DNA from: JABDMH01 sp965223105
GTDB taxonomy: Bacteria > Bacteroidota > Bacteroidia > Chitinophagales > Saprospiraceae
DNA: 64,000 nt
NCBI GenBank assembly: GCA_965223105.1
Contig: OZ244987.1
Span: 6,696,001 to 6,760,000 of the forward strand
Direction of reading: 5' to 3'
In this document: one piece after another, positions 54,033 to 62,893 of the stretch
Layout: each line of letters starts with the position of its first letter
Position numbering within the stretch: the stretch's first letter is position 1
The notes under the pieces: generated by a model
Databases searched by the model: none
Seen by the model: only the letters and a program-made list of their open reading frames with translations
What the model was told of the DNA's origin: nothing
Made by a program: the position numbers and the translations under genes

Positions 54033-55088
54033 ATGAAAAACCGATTGACCCGACGGTCATTCTTTAAGGGATCCATTGTGGCAACCATTGGGGTGGCATG
54101 TATTCCTCACGCCTCATTTGCTATCCACCATGGCCGAACAATGGTTGGTGAAATTGTCGGACAAGGCAAAAGACGTTACCGTATTGACAAGCACTGGGGT
54201 CTTCAAGACCCCAGTAAATTTCCTGTTAAGAATTGCCACGAAATGGTGCAAGACAGCATCGGCCGAATCATTCTAACCACTGATCATACGAGGAACAATA
54301 TTATTTTCTTTGATAAGACTGGTCGTATACTGCATACCTGGGGAACGGAATATCCAGGTGCCCATGGTTTAACATTGAGCCGTGAAGGCACTGAGGATTT
54401 CTTATTTCTTACCGATACAGTCCGGCATCAAGTCTATAAGACTACGATGGAAGGCAAGGTGCTTATGACCCTTGACTTTCCTCGCGAAGCAGGTGTATAT
54501 GCAGATGCCCGGCAGTATTTACCCACAGAGGTTGCTGTTGCTCCCAATGGCGATTTCTATGTCGCTGATGGCTACGGTGAAAACTATATCATCCAGTATG
54601 ACCATAATGGCCGGTATGTTAGGCATTTTGGAGGGAAGGGCTCCGGGAAAGATCAATTTGATTGTTGCCATGGCATCACAGTTGATGACCGATATGAGCA
54701 ACCTACGCTTTTGATCACATCACGGTCTACGCAAGAGATCAAAAGATTTACGTTGGACGGTGACTATCTCGAGACCATTTCAGTGCCGGGTTGTTGGATC
54801 TGTCGCCCAGTGATCAAAGGTGACCTACTTTATCTGGCCGTTCTAGGTACACGGTCTTGGTGGGAATATGACGGACTTTTGGTGATCATGGATAAGGAAA
54901 ACAGATTAATTTCTGCACCGGGTGCCGAAGAACCTGATAATTTGGGAGATGTGCCCATTCCCGATATTGTTTACGACGGTCGGACATTCATGAATCCTCA
55001 CGACGTATGCGTAGATGATGACGACAACCTGTATGTTCCGCAATGGTTCTCAGGCAACAGTTATCCCGTGAAGCTGGAACGCATTTAA
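54033..55088 (+). CDS. Tat-exported NHL-repeat six-bladed propeller protein
   Basis: 351 residues with a twin-arginine signal (TRRSFFKGSIVATIGVACIP). NHL-type blades are seen: AHGLTLSREGTEDFLFLTDT, PTEVAVAPNGDFYVADGYGE and HGITVDDRYEQPTLLITSRS. The fold is that of peptidyl-alpha-hydroxyglycine lyase-like propellers. No lyase activity can be assigned. The 3' end overlaps the possible ATG of the P450 gene by 46 bp. Confidence 0.8.
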   Translation: MKNRLTRRSFFKGSIVATIGVACIPHASFAIHHGRTMVGEIVGQGKRRYRIDKHWGLQDPSKFPVKNCHEMVQDSIGRIILTTDHTRNNIIFFDKTGRILHTWGTEYPGAHGLTLSREGTEDFLFLTDTVRHQVYKTTMEGKVLMTLDFPREAGVYADARQYLPTEVAVAPNGDFYVADGYGENYIIQYDHNGRYVRHFGGKGSGKDQFDCCHGITVDDRYEQPTLLITSRSTQEIKRFTLDGDYLETISVPGCWICRPVIKGDLLYLAVLGTRSWWEYDGLLVIMDKENRLISAPGAEEPDNLGDVPIPDIVYDGRTFMNPHDVCVDDDDNLYVPQWFSGNSYPVKLERI

Positions 55089-56467
55089 GTAATTTGACTG
55101 CATCGCTACCTCCGAAAGTCCCCCGATGGCTCTCCATAATTAGAGCATTTCGCTTTGTACAAAATCCAATCCCGATCCTCAATGAGAATCTAATTCGTTA
55201 TGGAGAAACGTACACCTTCCATATTGGCGGTATAAAACCGGGCATAGTAACTACCGAACCGGACATCATACAACACGTTTTACAGAAAAATCATCGCAAT
55301 TATCGCAAGTCGGACATTCAAAGTGTCACCTTGGCTCATTATGTGGGGAAAGGATTGCTTACAGCCGAAGGAGACTACTGGTTGCGACAAAGAAGATTGA
55401 TCCAACCCGGCTTTCACCGAAGCCGGCTGGCTACTCTTATCTCCTTGATGCAAGAGGAAATTGCAACTTTCATCGATGAAATGTTACAGCAAATTAAAGA
55501 GCAACCCATCGTGGACGTATATAAAGCCATGCATGTTCTGGCATTTAAGATTATTGGAAAGGCGCTCTTTAGTACCGGACTGGATCACCAAACCCTGGAG
55601 CGGCTCAGTCTTCAAATCACCGAGATCCAGTCTTTTATCATCCGGGTGGTTCGACAACCCTATGCCAGAATGTGGTTTCGGATTTCCGGCCAGAATCGAA
55701 AGTACGAACTTATGTCGCAAGAGGTGAAGGCGATCATCAGAGAGATCATAGAAGACCGGCTTAAACAAAACAAAAGCCACAATGACCTATTGCAGATGAT
55801 GATTGACGCACGCTATGAAGACACCGGCAAGGGCATGTCTCTCGAGCAACTGCTGGATGAGTGCCTAATTCTGTTTATAGCAGGGCATGAAACTTCTGCC
55901 AATGCACTGGCTTGGTCGCTGTATTTACTTGCCAAACACCCAGACTACCAAGAGCGCATCTTTAAAGAAGGTGAATCACACCTGTCCCCTCATATGACCT
56001 TGGAGGATACCCGTAAGCTCATGACCACCACCCAAGTGATCGGAGAAGCCTTAAGGCTTTATCCTCCCGCATGGGTTATTGATCGAGTCGCTAAAGAAGA
56101 TGATGAGATTGCTGGATACCAGATACCAAGAGGAGCGCTGGTCGTCTTATATGTTTATGGAGCTCACCATAACCCCCGATATTGGCAGAAACCAGAGAAA
56201 TTCGATCCCACAAGATTTGACACTAGCCATGGTGATCAAACGGCCAGCTACCGCTATTTCCCGTTTGGTGGAGGTCCCAGATTGTGCATTGGCAATCATT
56301 TCGCCATGCTAGAGATGCAGCTCGTACTCTCCAACTTGCTCCAATCCTTCAGTATAGATCCCTTTGGCGATCCAGATCAAGCCCCAGAATTGTTGCCTTT
56401 GATTACCCTCCGGCCAAAGGGTGGAATCAAGCTCCGCTTTCATCAGCGTGAGCGCCGCTTTTCCTAA
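55043..56467 (+). CDS. Cytochrome P450
   Basis: 474 residues at most. The oxygen-activation I-helix is FIAGHETSANALAW (about 279), ExxR is EALR (about 335), and the heme loop is FPFGGGPRLCIGNHFA with the thiolate Cys about 415. It inserts one oxygen atom into an organic substrate, needing a redox partner not encoded here. There is no N-terminal membrane helix. The only upstream ATG is 55043, inside the NHL gene. TTG 55097 (just before LPPKVPRWL) is an alternative start that avoids the overlap. It converges with the TetR gene. Confidence 0.9.
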   Translation: MVLRQQLSREAGTHLSNLTASLPPKVPRWLSIIRAFRFVQNPIPILNENLIRYGETYTFHIGGIKPGIVTTEPDIIQHVLQKNHRNYRKSDIQSVTLAHYVGKGLLTAEGDYWLRQRRLIQPGFHRSRLATLISLMQEEIATFIDEMLQQIKEQPIVDVYKAMHVLAFKIIGKALFSTGLDHQTLERLSLQITEIQSFIIRVVRQPYARMWFRISGQNRKYELMSQEVKAIIREIIEDRLKQNKSHNDLLQMMIDARYEDTGKGMSLEQLLDECLILFIAGHETSANALAWSLYLLAKHPDYQERIFKEGESHLSPHMTLEDTRKLMTTTQVIGEALRLYPPAWVIDRVAKEDDEIAGYQIPRGALVVLYVYGAHHNPRYWQKPEKFDPTRFDTSHGDQTASYRYFPFGGGPRLCIGNHFAMLEMQLVLSNLLQSFSIDPFGDPDQAPELLPLITLRPKGGIKLRFHQRERRFS

Positions 56468-56503
56468 AATATTGTTGTCCCATCTTCTGCCGACCACCCG
56501 ACA

Positions 56504-57082
56504 TTAAGATCCTTTAGGACCTAAAAGTGCACTCCATAACATCATCGTGCCCTTTTTTCTGATCTGCCGGGCTTTGTTGTCATCGGTCGTCTGGTTGATG
56601 AGATGAGCACAATGCAATATTCCGTTAAACAGCATTTGATTCATCACCTGGACGTCCATTTTAACTAAGATTTGCCGCTTTACCCCCAGCTGTAAGGCCT
56701 GGAGAAAATGTTTTTGGAATTTTTCTACCTGTAATTGCAATGATGAATTGTAGTAATGAGAGTGATATACCTGACGAGTAAAGACCAAGCTTGGCCGATG
56801 TTTAACCCAATAGTCAACCGAAGACCGGATGACTTTCTGTAACCGGTTAACCAGCATTTTTTCGGGGTAATCGAACAATCCCACCGTATTCCAGGCATAG
56901 TCCTCCTGAATGAAGAGATATGCCCTCTCTATAAGTTTGTCTTTGTTGGGAAAATGATGAAACAATGTACCATTAGCTACCTTGGCCTTACGGGCTATTT
57001 TAGCTGTCGCTGCTCCAGCAATACCGTGCTTATTACTTAGCTCGATGGTCGCATGGATCAACTTCTTGATGGTAGTTTGCAT
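56504..57082 (-). CDS. TetR/AcrR family transcriptional regulator
   Basis: About 192 residues. The N-terminal HTH is clear (TAKIARKAKVANGTLFHHFPNKDKLIERAY), followed by an all-helical ligand and dimer domain. The start is ATG 57082, preceded by a -7 box and a palindromic operator, which together suggest autorepression; the longer frame to 57127 would include the operator. Its neighbours, a P450 and a Gfo/Idh/MocA gene, converge on it. The ligand is unknown. Confidence 0.88.
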   Translation of the reverse strand: MQTTIKKLIHATIELSNKHGIAGAATAKIARKAKVANGTLFHHFPNKDKLIERAYLFIQEDYAWNTVGLFDYPEKMLVNRLQKVIRSSVDYWVKHRPSLVFTRQVYHSHYYNSSLQLQVEKFQKHFLQALQLGVKRQILVKMDVQVMNQMLFNGILHCAHLINQTTDDNKARQIRKKGTMMLWSALLGPKGS

Positions 57083-57090
57083 TCTGGACC

Positions 57091-57102
57091 GACTGATCAG
57101 TC
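57091..57102. promoter_or_regulatory. Probable TetR operator at its own promoter
   Basis: GACTGATCAGTC is a perfect 12-bp palindrome 9 bp before the tetR ATG, directly downstream of the -7 box at 57112-57105. A longer version of the same palindrome occurs at 57231-57246, so both are likely sites of the same dimeric repressor. Confidence 0.55.
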
Positions 57103-57104
57103 TA

Positions 57105-57112
57105 CAAAGGTA
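57105..57112 (-). promoter_or_regulatory. tetR -7 promoter box
   Basis: On the minus strand it reads TACCTTTG, an exact TAnnTTTG match, 23 bp before the ATG. The operator begins 3 bp downstream, so repressor binding would block transcription start. Confidence 0.5.
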
Positions 57113-57230
57113 ACCAGAATTTAACAACTTGAAACTATTTGGAACAGCCTTAGTTATAGTTTATAGGATTTAGGGGGTATATGGAGGTCGAAAATCCAAT
57201 GTGTCCGGTTAATTCATCAAAATGGTTAGA

Positions 57231-57246
57231 CCGACTGATCAGTCGG
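57231..57246. promoter_or_regulatory. Second TetR operator
   Basis: CCGACTGATCAGTCGG is a perfect 16-bp palindrome sharing its core with the site at 57091-57102. It lies ten bases before the 3' end of the Gfo/Idh/MocA gene. Confidence 0.55.
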
Positions 57247-57255
57247 GCCTCTGTG

Positions 57256-58557
57256 TTACCTTCGCAAGCGATAAGGCTTACGATGTTTCTTTTGCAGCAG
57301 GTCATTGGCATCACGATTTTTGGCAAATTTCTCCCGCCCGGGATCCCACCTGATTGGTTTTCGCATCTGGTAAGCTATGTTGGCCAGGTTACAAACACTG
57401 GATGAGCGATGCCCAGTTTCGACATCACAAATTGGTTGTTTCCTTGATCTTATGCAATCCAACCAATCTTGGTAGTGGTCGTCACTATGGTACACTCTTT
57501 TCTCATTGGCGCCGATCTTGATTTCGGCGAGATGAGCTGGCTGGGAGTCTAAGAAACTACGACTTACATCCAAGGTGCCTTCACTTCCGATAAATCTTAC
57601 TGCCCATCCCCTTTCAAAATCCTCATGGGTCATTTCAATTCCACTGTCATAGATCATTTTAAGGCCTCGAACAGCCAACGGATCAGTAGGTGGAACGAAG
57701 AGCACGGGACCAGATCGATCCATATCCAAGGCCCATTGTGCAATATCAAACATATGAGCACCCCAATCGGAGAGTATGCCTCCTCCAAATTCTCGGTACT
57801 GCCGCCATTGAGCCCATCCATCGTCATCTAGAGGTGGGGCGAGTACGGGACTATAACCTCGATAGGTTGCTGGTCCAACCCATCCGTCCCAATTCAGATC
57901 GGAAGGGATTGGTTCTTCCGGAAGATCGCAGGTGATTCCAGGATCTCCGACATTGACCAACACCCTTCTTATTTCTCCCAGATATCCATTTCGCACCAGC
58001 TCAACCGCATGCCGGAAATTCTCCCGTGATCTTTGCATACTGCCCGTTTGCAATACTCTACTATACTTCTCAACCGCCTGGGCCATTCGACGACCCTCAC
58101 GAACAGTGTGCGCCAGTGGTTTTTCACAAAACACATCTTTACCGGATCGCATGGCATCAATAGACATTACCGCGTGCCAGTGATCTGGGCTGGCGATGAC
58201 TACGGCATCAACATCCTCGATATCAAGCAGATCTTGGTAGTTTCCAAAGGATTGACACTTCACATTTGAATGATCGTTTTCAGCTGTCACTTTGGCAACA
58301 TGAGCTACAAAGCGATCCAGCTTACTCTGATCGACATCACTTCCGGCAATAATCTGGGAACCGGTCAATTTACTGAATCGATTTGCCAGACCCCGCGCTT
58401 GTTTTCCGGTACCAATAAAGCCGAGGCCAATGCGATCACTTGGGGCTATGAACCCCTGGCCACCGAGTACATGCCGTGGTATGATACTAATGCCAGTCAG
58501 TGCCAGGCCGCTGGTCTTGATGAAGGCGCGACGGGATGAGTTATTTCGTTGAGACAT
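57256..58557 (-). CDS. Tat-exported Gfo/Idh/MocA family oxidoreductase
   Basis: 433 residues. SRRAFIKTSGLALTGISIIP is a twin-arginine signal. The Rossmann motif is LGFIGTGKQARGLA, and the CEKPLAHTVREGRR signature and WDGWVGPATYRGYSP (substrate domain) follow. The C-terminus (IRWDPGREKF then PYRLRR) has the normal form, so the gene is intact although a promoter-like box lies in its last codons. It is divergent from the PQQ-dehydrogenase gene with 35 to 80 bp between starts. Another oxidoreductase of the same class stands at 6254-7516. Confidence 0.9.
   Translation of the reverse strand: MSQRNNSSRRAFIKTSGLALTGISIIPRHVLGGQGFIAPSDRIGLGFIGTGKQARGLANRFSKLTGSQIIAGSDVDQSKLDRFVAHVAKVTAENDHSNVKCQSFGNYQDLLDIEDVDAVVIASPDHWHAVMSIDAMRSGKDVFCEKPLAHTVREGRRMAQAVEKYSRVLQTGSMQRSRENFRHAVELVRNGYLGEIRRVLVNVGDPGITCDLPEEPIPSDLNWDGWVGPATYRGYSPVLAPPLDDDGWAQWRQYREFGGGILSDWGAHMFDIAQWALDMDRSGPVLFVPPTDPLAVRGLKMIYDSGIEMTHEDFERGWAVRFIGSEGTLDVSRSFLDSQPAHLAEIKIGANEKRVYHSDDHYQDWLDCIRSRKQPICDVETGHRSSSVCNLANIAYQMRKPIRWDPGREKFAKNRDANDLLQKKHRKPYRLRR
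57257..57264 (+). promoter_or_regulatory. Rightward -7-like box next to the second operator, antisense to the Gfo/Idh/MocA end
   Basis: TACCTTCG (one mismatch to TAnnTTTG) lies 10 bp after the palindrome on the plus strand, a normal layout for an operator-controlled promoter. No plus-strand gene follows; transcription would run antisense into the oxidoreductase gene. Confidence 0.3.
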
Positions 58558-58637
58558 TTAAAATCTATTCAATTTAGTAGGTTCTCCTCTGCATGAATTT
58601 AACGAAATTCATGTCTTTTGTGGTCAGTCTATACCAT

Positions 58638-60749
58638 ATGTTATCAAAAAATCATTTGCTGGGATTCCTTTGCTTTTTATTTGCTTGTAATTCTCCATCT
58701 ACTGACCATGTGGATTGGTCCTATTATCAAGGTGATCCGGGTGCAAATCAGTACAGCACCTTGGACCAGATTGATCGCAAGAATGTGAATCAATTGAGGC
58801 GGGCTTGGACCTATCATTCAGGAGATGTCGATTCCTCAGACCGGTCACAGATACAGTGTAATCCGTTGATCATTAATGGAGTCCTGTATGGCACATCTCC
58901 ACAATTAAAGCTTTTGGCCCTTCGAGCCGATACAGGTGAACTGATCTGGTCATTCGATCCATTTGATGGTCGATACGATCTGTTTGGGATGGGCGTAAAC
59001 CGCGGTGTAATGTATTGGTCGAACGGCGTCCAGAGTCGGATTTTGTACAGTGCTGGATCCATCTTGTACTCAGTCGATACCAAAACTGGACTATTAGATC
59101 ACAATTTCGGTAGAGGAGGAGGAGTTGATCTGCACGATGGACTTGGACCAGCAGCAAAAGATCTATTTGTCGTTGCCAATAGTCCGGGAGTAGTATTTGA
59201 GGATCTGGTGATTATTGGGAGTCGTGTTTCCGAGTCGGTGGGTGCGGCTCCGGGTCATATACGTGCATTCAATGTAAAAGATGGCCGCCTAGTCTGGGTA
59301 TTTCATACCATTCCAAAACCTGGTGAATTCGGTTATGACACCTGGCCCAGTAGCCAGATTGACAGTTTGGGTGGTGCCAATGCATGGAGTGGAATGAGTT
59401 TAGACCCGGCTCGTGGGATGCTCTTTGTTCCGACAGGATCGGCTTCCTATGATTTCTACGGAGGAGACCGGCACGGAGAAAATCTGTTTGCCAACTGCAT
59501 CTTGGCATTGGATGCACGTACAGGCAAGCGAATCTGGCACTTCCAAACGGTCAGGCACGATCTTTGGGATCGCGATCTGCCCGCACCTCCTAATCTAACT
59601 TCACTTTTCATAGGCAACAAGAAAGTAGATGTAGTGGCACAAATCACCAAATCCGGTTTCGTATTTGTTCTGGACCGCGACACTGGTGAACCTATTCATC
59701 CCATTATGGAAGTCAAGGTCCGAAGATCGGACTTAGTCGGTGAGCAAACCTGGCCCACCCAGCCCATTCCTACCAAACCACCCCGGTTTTCCAGACATGC
59801 TTTTACAGAAGATGACATTACACGACGGACTCCTGCTGCCCATGCCTTTGTACGTTCAATCTGGCAAAGCCTGCGTAAGGGTGAGGACTTTATACCTCCA
59901 AGTACTGAAGGCACCATTCTTCTTCCAGGATTTGATGGTGGAGGAGAATGGGGAGGAGCCGCCATTGATGACGATGGCATCATGTACGTCAATGCCAGTG
60001 AAATGCCCTGGATCATAAAAATGATTGAATATCGAGCACCTGATGACGGTCTCTTGGCCAGCATCGGCCAAAATATCTACGGCACCCATTGTCAGCTTTG
60101 CCATGGTAAGGATAGAAGGGGAGCGAGTATCTACACTGTGCCAGACATCAGCAACGTAGCCGAACGAAGGACCACTCTGGAACTGGAAGAGATCATTAGA
60201 AATGGTCAGGGAATGATGCCTTCATTTTCCGATCTTAGCAAGAGCAGCATCAAGGCCATTATTGCTTGCTTGACCGGATCACAAGAAACAGCTTCACCTC
60301 AGGATCTGGAGGAAGTAGATCGATGGAAGCACCCATATTTCATGAGCGGGTATGTCCGGTTTAAAGATCATGAAGGTTATCCGGCCATCACTCCACCCTG
60401 GGGTACACTCAATGCGATAGATCTGGCTAAAGGAGAACTCAGATGGAAGATCACCCTTGGATCACATCCGGGAGTGGATGGCGATACTGGTGCTGAAAAC
60501 TATGGCGGCCCACTGGTGACGGCAGGAGACATTGTCTTTATAGCCGCCACGCTAGATGAAAAGTTTAGGGCCTTTGATAGGGCAAGTGGTGATCTACTGT
60601 GGGAGGTCAGTCTTCCGGCAGCCGGCTATGCCACACCAAGCACCTACATGATCGATGGAACGCAATATGTGGTAATCGCTTGTGGTGGAGGGAAATTAGG
60701 TACCAAGTCAGGTGATGCCTACGTGGCGTATTCCCTTCCGAAGGAGTAA
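58638..60749 (+). CDS. PQQ-dependent dehydrogenase (glucose-dehydrogenase-like) with inserted cytochrome c domain, lipoprotein
   Basis: About 703 residues from ATG 58638, which starts a lipoprotein signal (HLLGFLCFLFACN); ATG 58593 would add 15 residues. The quinoprotein propeller starts WSYYQGDPGANQYSTLDQID and ends in AGYATPSTYMIDGTQYVVIA, the family C-terminal signature. A c-type heme domain is inserted at about 470-560 (GTHCQLCHGKD, with distal Met candidates in GQGMMPSF). It would oxidise an alcohol or sugar in the periplasm and pass electrons to the respiratory chain. It is divergent from a Gfo/Idh/MocA gene. PQQ synthesis genes are not in the window. Confidence 0.92.
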   Translation: MLSKNHLLGFLCFLFACNSPSTDHVDWSYYQGDPGANQYSTLDQIDRKNVNQLRRAWTYHSGDVDSSDRSQIQCNPLIINGVLYGTSPQLKLLALRADTGELIWSFDPFDGRYDLFGMGVNRGVMYWSNGVQSRILYSAGSILYSVDTKTGLLDHNFGRGGGVDLHDGLGPAAKDLFVVANSPGVVFEDLVIIGSRVSESVGAAPGHIRAFNVKDGRLVWVFHTIPKPGEFGYDTWPSSQIDSLGGANAWSGMSLDPARGMLFVPTGSASYDFYGGDRHGENLFANCILALDARTGKRIWHFQTVRHDLWDRDLPAPPNLTSLFIGNKKVDVVAQITKSGFVFVLDRDTGEPIHPIMEVKVRRSDLVGEQTWPTQPIPTKPPRFSRHAFTEDDITRRTPAAHAFVRSIWQSLRKGEDFIPPSTEGTILLPGFDGGGEWGGAAIDDDGIMYVNASEMPWIIKMIEYRAPDDGLLASIGQNIYGTHCQLCHGKDRRGASIYTVPDISNVAERRTTLELEEIIRNGQGMMPSFSDLSKSSIKAIIACLTGSQETASPQDLEEVDRWKHPYFMSGYVRFKDHEGYPAITPPWGTLNAIDLAKGELRWKITLGSHPGVDGDTGAENYGGPLVTAGDIVFIAATLDEKFRAFDRASGDLLWEVSLPAAGYATPSTYMIDGTQYVVIACGGGKLGTKSGDAYVAYSLPKE

Positions 60750-60842
60750 AAGGAAATTTCATAAGTTTCTAGGCGTCAAGCCAATATATTAGCAAGTGAG
60801 GCCTTTTTTTTATCTTCAGTCTACAAGAGAATTGATCGAGCA

Positions 60843-61721
60843 ATGAAGACCACATTATGGATAGCTACCGTCGTTTGTTTCTTGATTTCGTGGTGGTGGT
60901 ATGTGTGTCCACATAAACAAGTTTGTCCCTTTGGCTCCTATTCTTCGCAAGGCCCGGCAATGACCATGGAGAATCCTGAAATATCTCCAAAGCCGGATGA
61001 AACTCATGTTGAAGCAGAAAGGGCGGGAACCATGAATGATCCGGCCCCATCCCAGGGTGGAGACCTTACCTTCGACTGGTCTTCTCCCGTACCTCAAATT
61101 GCATCAGGATTTACAGAGATTCGAGATTCCATCCTTGGCCATTTGGAAAACGATGATCGATTAGAAATTACCGGTTTGTACTTTCTAAATGAAGAGAATG
61201 AAACTCGCTTTCCAAATCTTGGTTATGCCCGGGCCAATCATGTCAAGTTGTTGTTTCCTGGACTGTCCAGCGATCGATTTCAACTTAATGCCGAGCAACT
61301 TGATTCCAACGTAGAACGATCACATTCATTTGCAGGGGTACGATTTCGACGCATTATTCATAATGAGTCCGTGTGGGAGTGGGGAGAGAAGATGGTGATC
61401 AACTTTCCGTACGCCTCTGATGAAATGTTGGACAATGCGCGGGTCAATGATTATCTTGACCAACTGGTGGTAGCAGTGCAAGACTCAAACCAAAAAATCC
61501 GAATTGTGGGCCATACTGATAATACGGCTAGCACGCGGCGGAACTCATATTTGGGGAGACTTCGTGCTGAGGCCATCAAGAAAATCTTGATAAGGAAAGG
61601 GCTTCCAGAAGAAAGGATTCTAACCGAGTCAATGGGAGAATCAGCACCGATCGCAAGCAACGAAACTGCTCAGGGGCGAAGACAAAACAGGAGAGTTGAA
61701 ATCAGCCTTCTGGATGAATAA
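60843..61721 (+). CDS. OmpA-family protein
   Basis: 292 residues. The N-terminus LWIATVVCFLISWWWYVC is a signal or anchor helix, followed by a Pro/Glu-rich linker. Two OmpA-like halves are suggested. A degenerate one covers about 75-165. The clear OmpA-C peptidoglycan-binding domain covers about 185-290 (IRIVGHTDNTASTRRN, RAEAIKKILIRKGLPEERIL, NRRVEISLLDE). It should tether the envelope to peptidoglycan. The stop overlaps the ATG of the next gene. Confidence 0.88.
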   Translation: MKTTLWIATVVCFLISWWWYVCPHKQVCPFGSYSSQGPAMTMENPEISPKPDETHVEAERAGTMNDPAPSQGGDLTFDWSSPVPQIASGFTEIRDSILGHLENDDRLEITGLYFLNEENETRFPNLGYARANHVKLLFPGLSSDRFQLNAEQLDSNVERSHSFAGVRFRRIIHNESVWEWGEKMVINFPYASDEMLDNARVNDYLDQLVVAVQDSNQKIRIVGHTDNTASTRRNSYLGRLRAEAIKKILIRKGLPEERILTESMGESAPIASNETAQGRRQNRRVEISLLDE

Positions 61722-62802
61722 TCACGAGAAACTTATGGATATGTATTCCTTCTTATTGCAGATCCAAAATCCTGCGCTGAGTCCAGGTAGTGGATCCTTT
61801 ATCCAACACACATTCGAAATCTTTGTCATCTGTTTAGTCATGTTCTTGCTCGGCTGGTTCTTGCACCGACTAACCTACAGTCACCGGCAAAAGGTGAGAA
61901 TCAGAGAACTAAATAACCAGGTCGAGGCGGCCCGCATTAGGATTAATGATCTGGAGGGTGATTTGGACAGTTGTAATGCGGCCATAGTAAATATCAAGGG
62001 TGAAAACGCTGCATTGTCCACCAAGTTGTCAAAGTTGGAGGAAAGAACAAATATCGAAGGAGGTCCCGATGTGGAAGCTGATCAAAGTGGAGAAGCACAG
62101 GTAGATGAGGAGAAAATCAAGCAGGAGACCTTGATCTCAGGATTGGCATCTGATATTGCTGGCTACGGTACACCTGGATATGGTGTTGAGGGGGCAGAGG
62201 CAGTATTCGGACACAAGATCGAAGAGGATGATCTCAAAATTGTGGAGGGCATCAATGCAGAAACTGCTGAATTGCTCAACCGAAATAGCATCCACACCTG
62301 GAGACAGCTCGGCAACACCTCCGTTCCACAGCTTCAGAACATTTTGGATAAAGCTGGGGATCCGTATCAAGTTCTCAATCCGAGTACTTGGCCCAAACAA
62401 GCTCGCATGGCTTCGGATGCTGAGTGGGTTAAGCTTCGGGAATACCAGGACTACCTTGTAGGAGGTGTTGAGCCTACGGATAAGGCACCACCTTCCTTAG
62501 TTGATAATCCAGATGTGTACTATATGAAGGGAAAGAAAATCACTCCAGATGACCTCACGGTTATCGAGGGGATTGATGGCGAGATTCAAGGGCTCTTGCA
62601 GGCCAATGGTATAAAAACCTGGTCGGATCTGGCTGGAGCAGAAGTGGCTGATTTGCAGATTCTGCTTAATGAAGCCGGTGAGCAATTCCGGACTATCAAC
62701 CCAGCCACCTGGCCAAAGCAAGCTTCAATTGCTGCAGAGGGAAAATGGGAAGAACTTAGTGAATACCATTCCTATTTGGAGGGTGGAGAGGAGCCATCGT
62801 GA
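61714..62802 (+). CDS. Membrane-anchored coiled-coil protein with two helix-hairpin-helix-like domains
   Basis: About 362 residues. A transmembrane helix (FEIFVICLVMFLLGWFL, about 34-52) is followed by a coiled coil (about 58-115). Two homologous ~85-residue domains follow, each with a helix-hairpin-helix-like core (DLKIVEGINAETAELLNRNS; DLTVIEGIDGEIQGLLQANG) and a repeated WPKQA motif. HhH domains usually bind DNA; similar domains occur in proteins annotated as flap-endonuclease-like 5' DNA nucleases. The ATG at 61714 overlaps the OmpA stop (ATGAATAA), so the two proteins are co-translated. Confidence 0.75.
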   Translation: MNNHEKLMDMYSFLLQIQNPALSPGSGSFIQHTFEIFVICLVMFLLGWFLHRLTYSHRQKVRIRELNNQVEAARIRINDLEGDLDSCNAAIVNIKGENAALSTKLSKLEERTNIEGGPDVEADQSGEAQVDEEKIKQETLISGLASDIAGYGTPGYGVEGAEAVFGHKIEEDDLKIVEGINAETAELLNRNSIHTWRQLGNTSVPQLQNILDKAGDPYQVLNPSTWPKQARMASDAEWVKLREYQDYLVGGVEPTDKAPPSLVDNPDVYYMKGKKITPDDLTVIEGIDGEIQGLLQANGIKTWSDLAGAEVADLQILLNEAGEQFRTINPATWPKQASIAAEGKWEELSEYHSYLEGGEEPS

Positions 62803-62893
62803 GATTCGTAACGTGACTATATATCGGAGGAACGACTTTAAGTTCTAAGCTTACTGCTCGAATCATCATCGTGCCAGACCACACATTTCTCCA

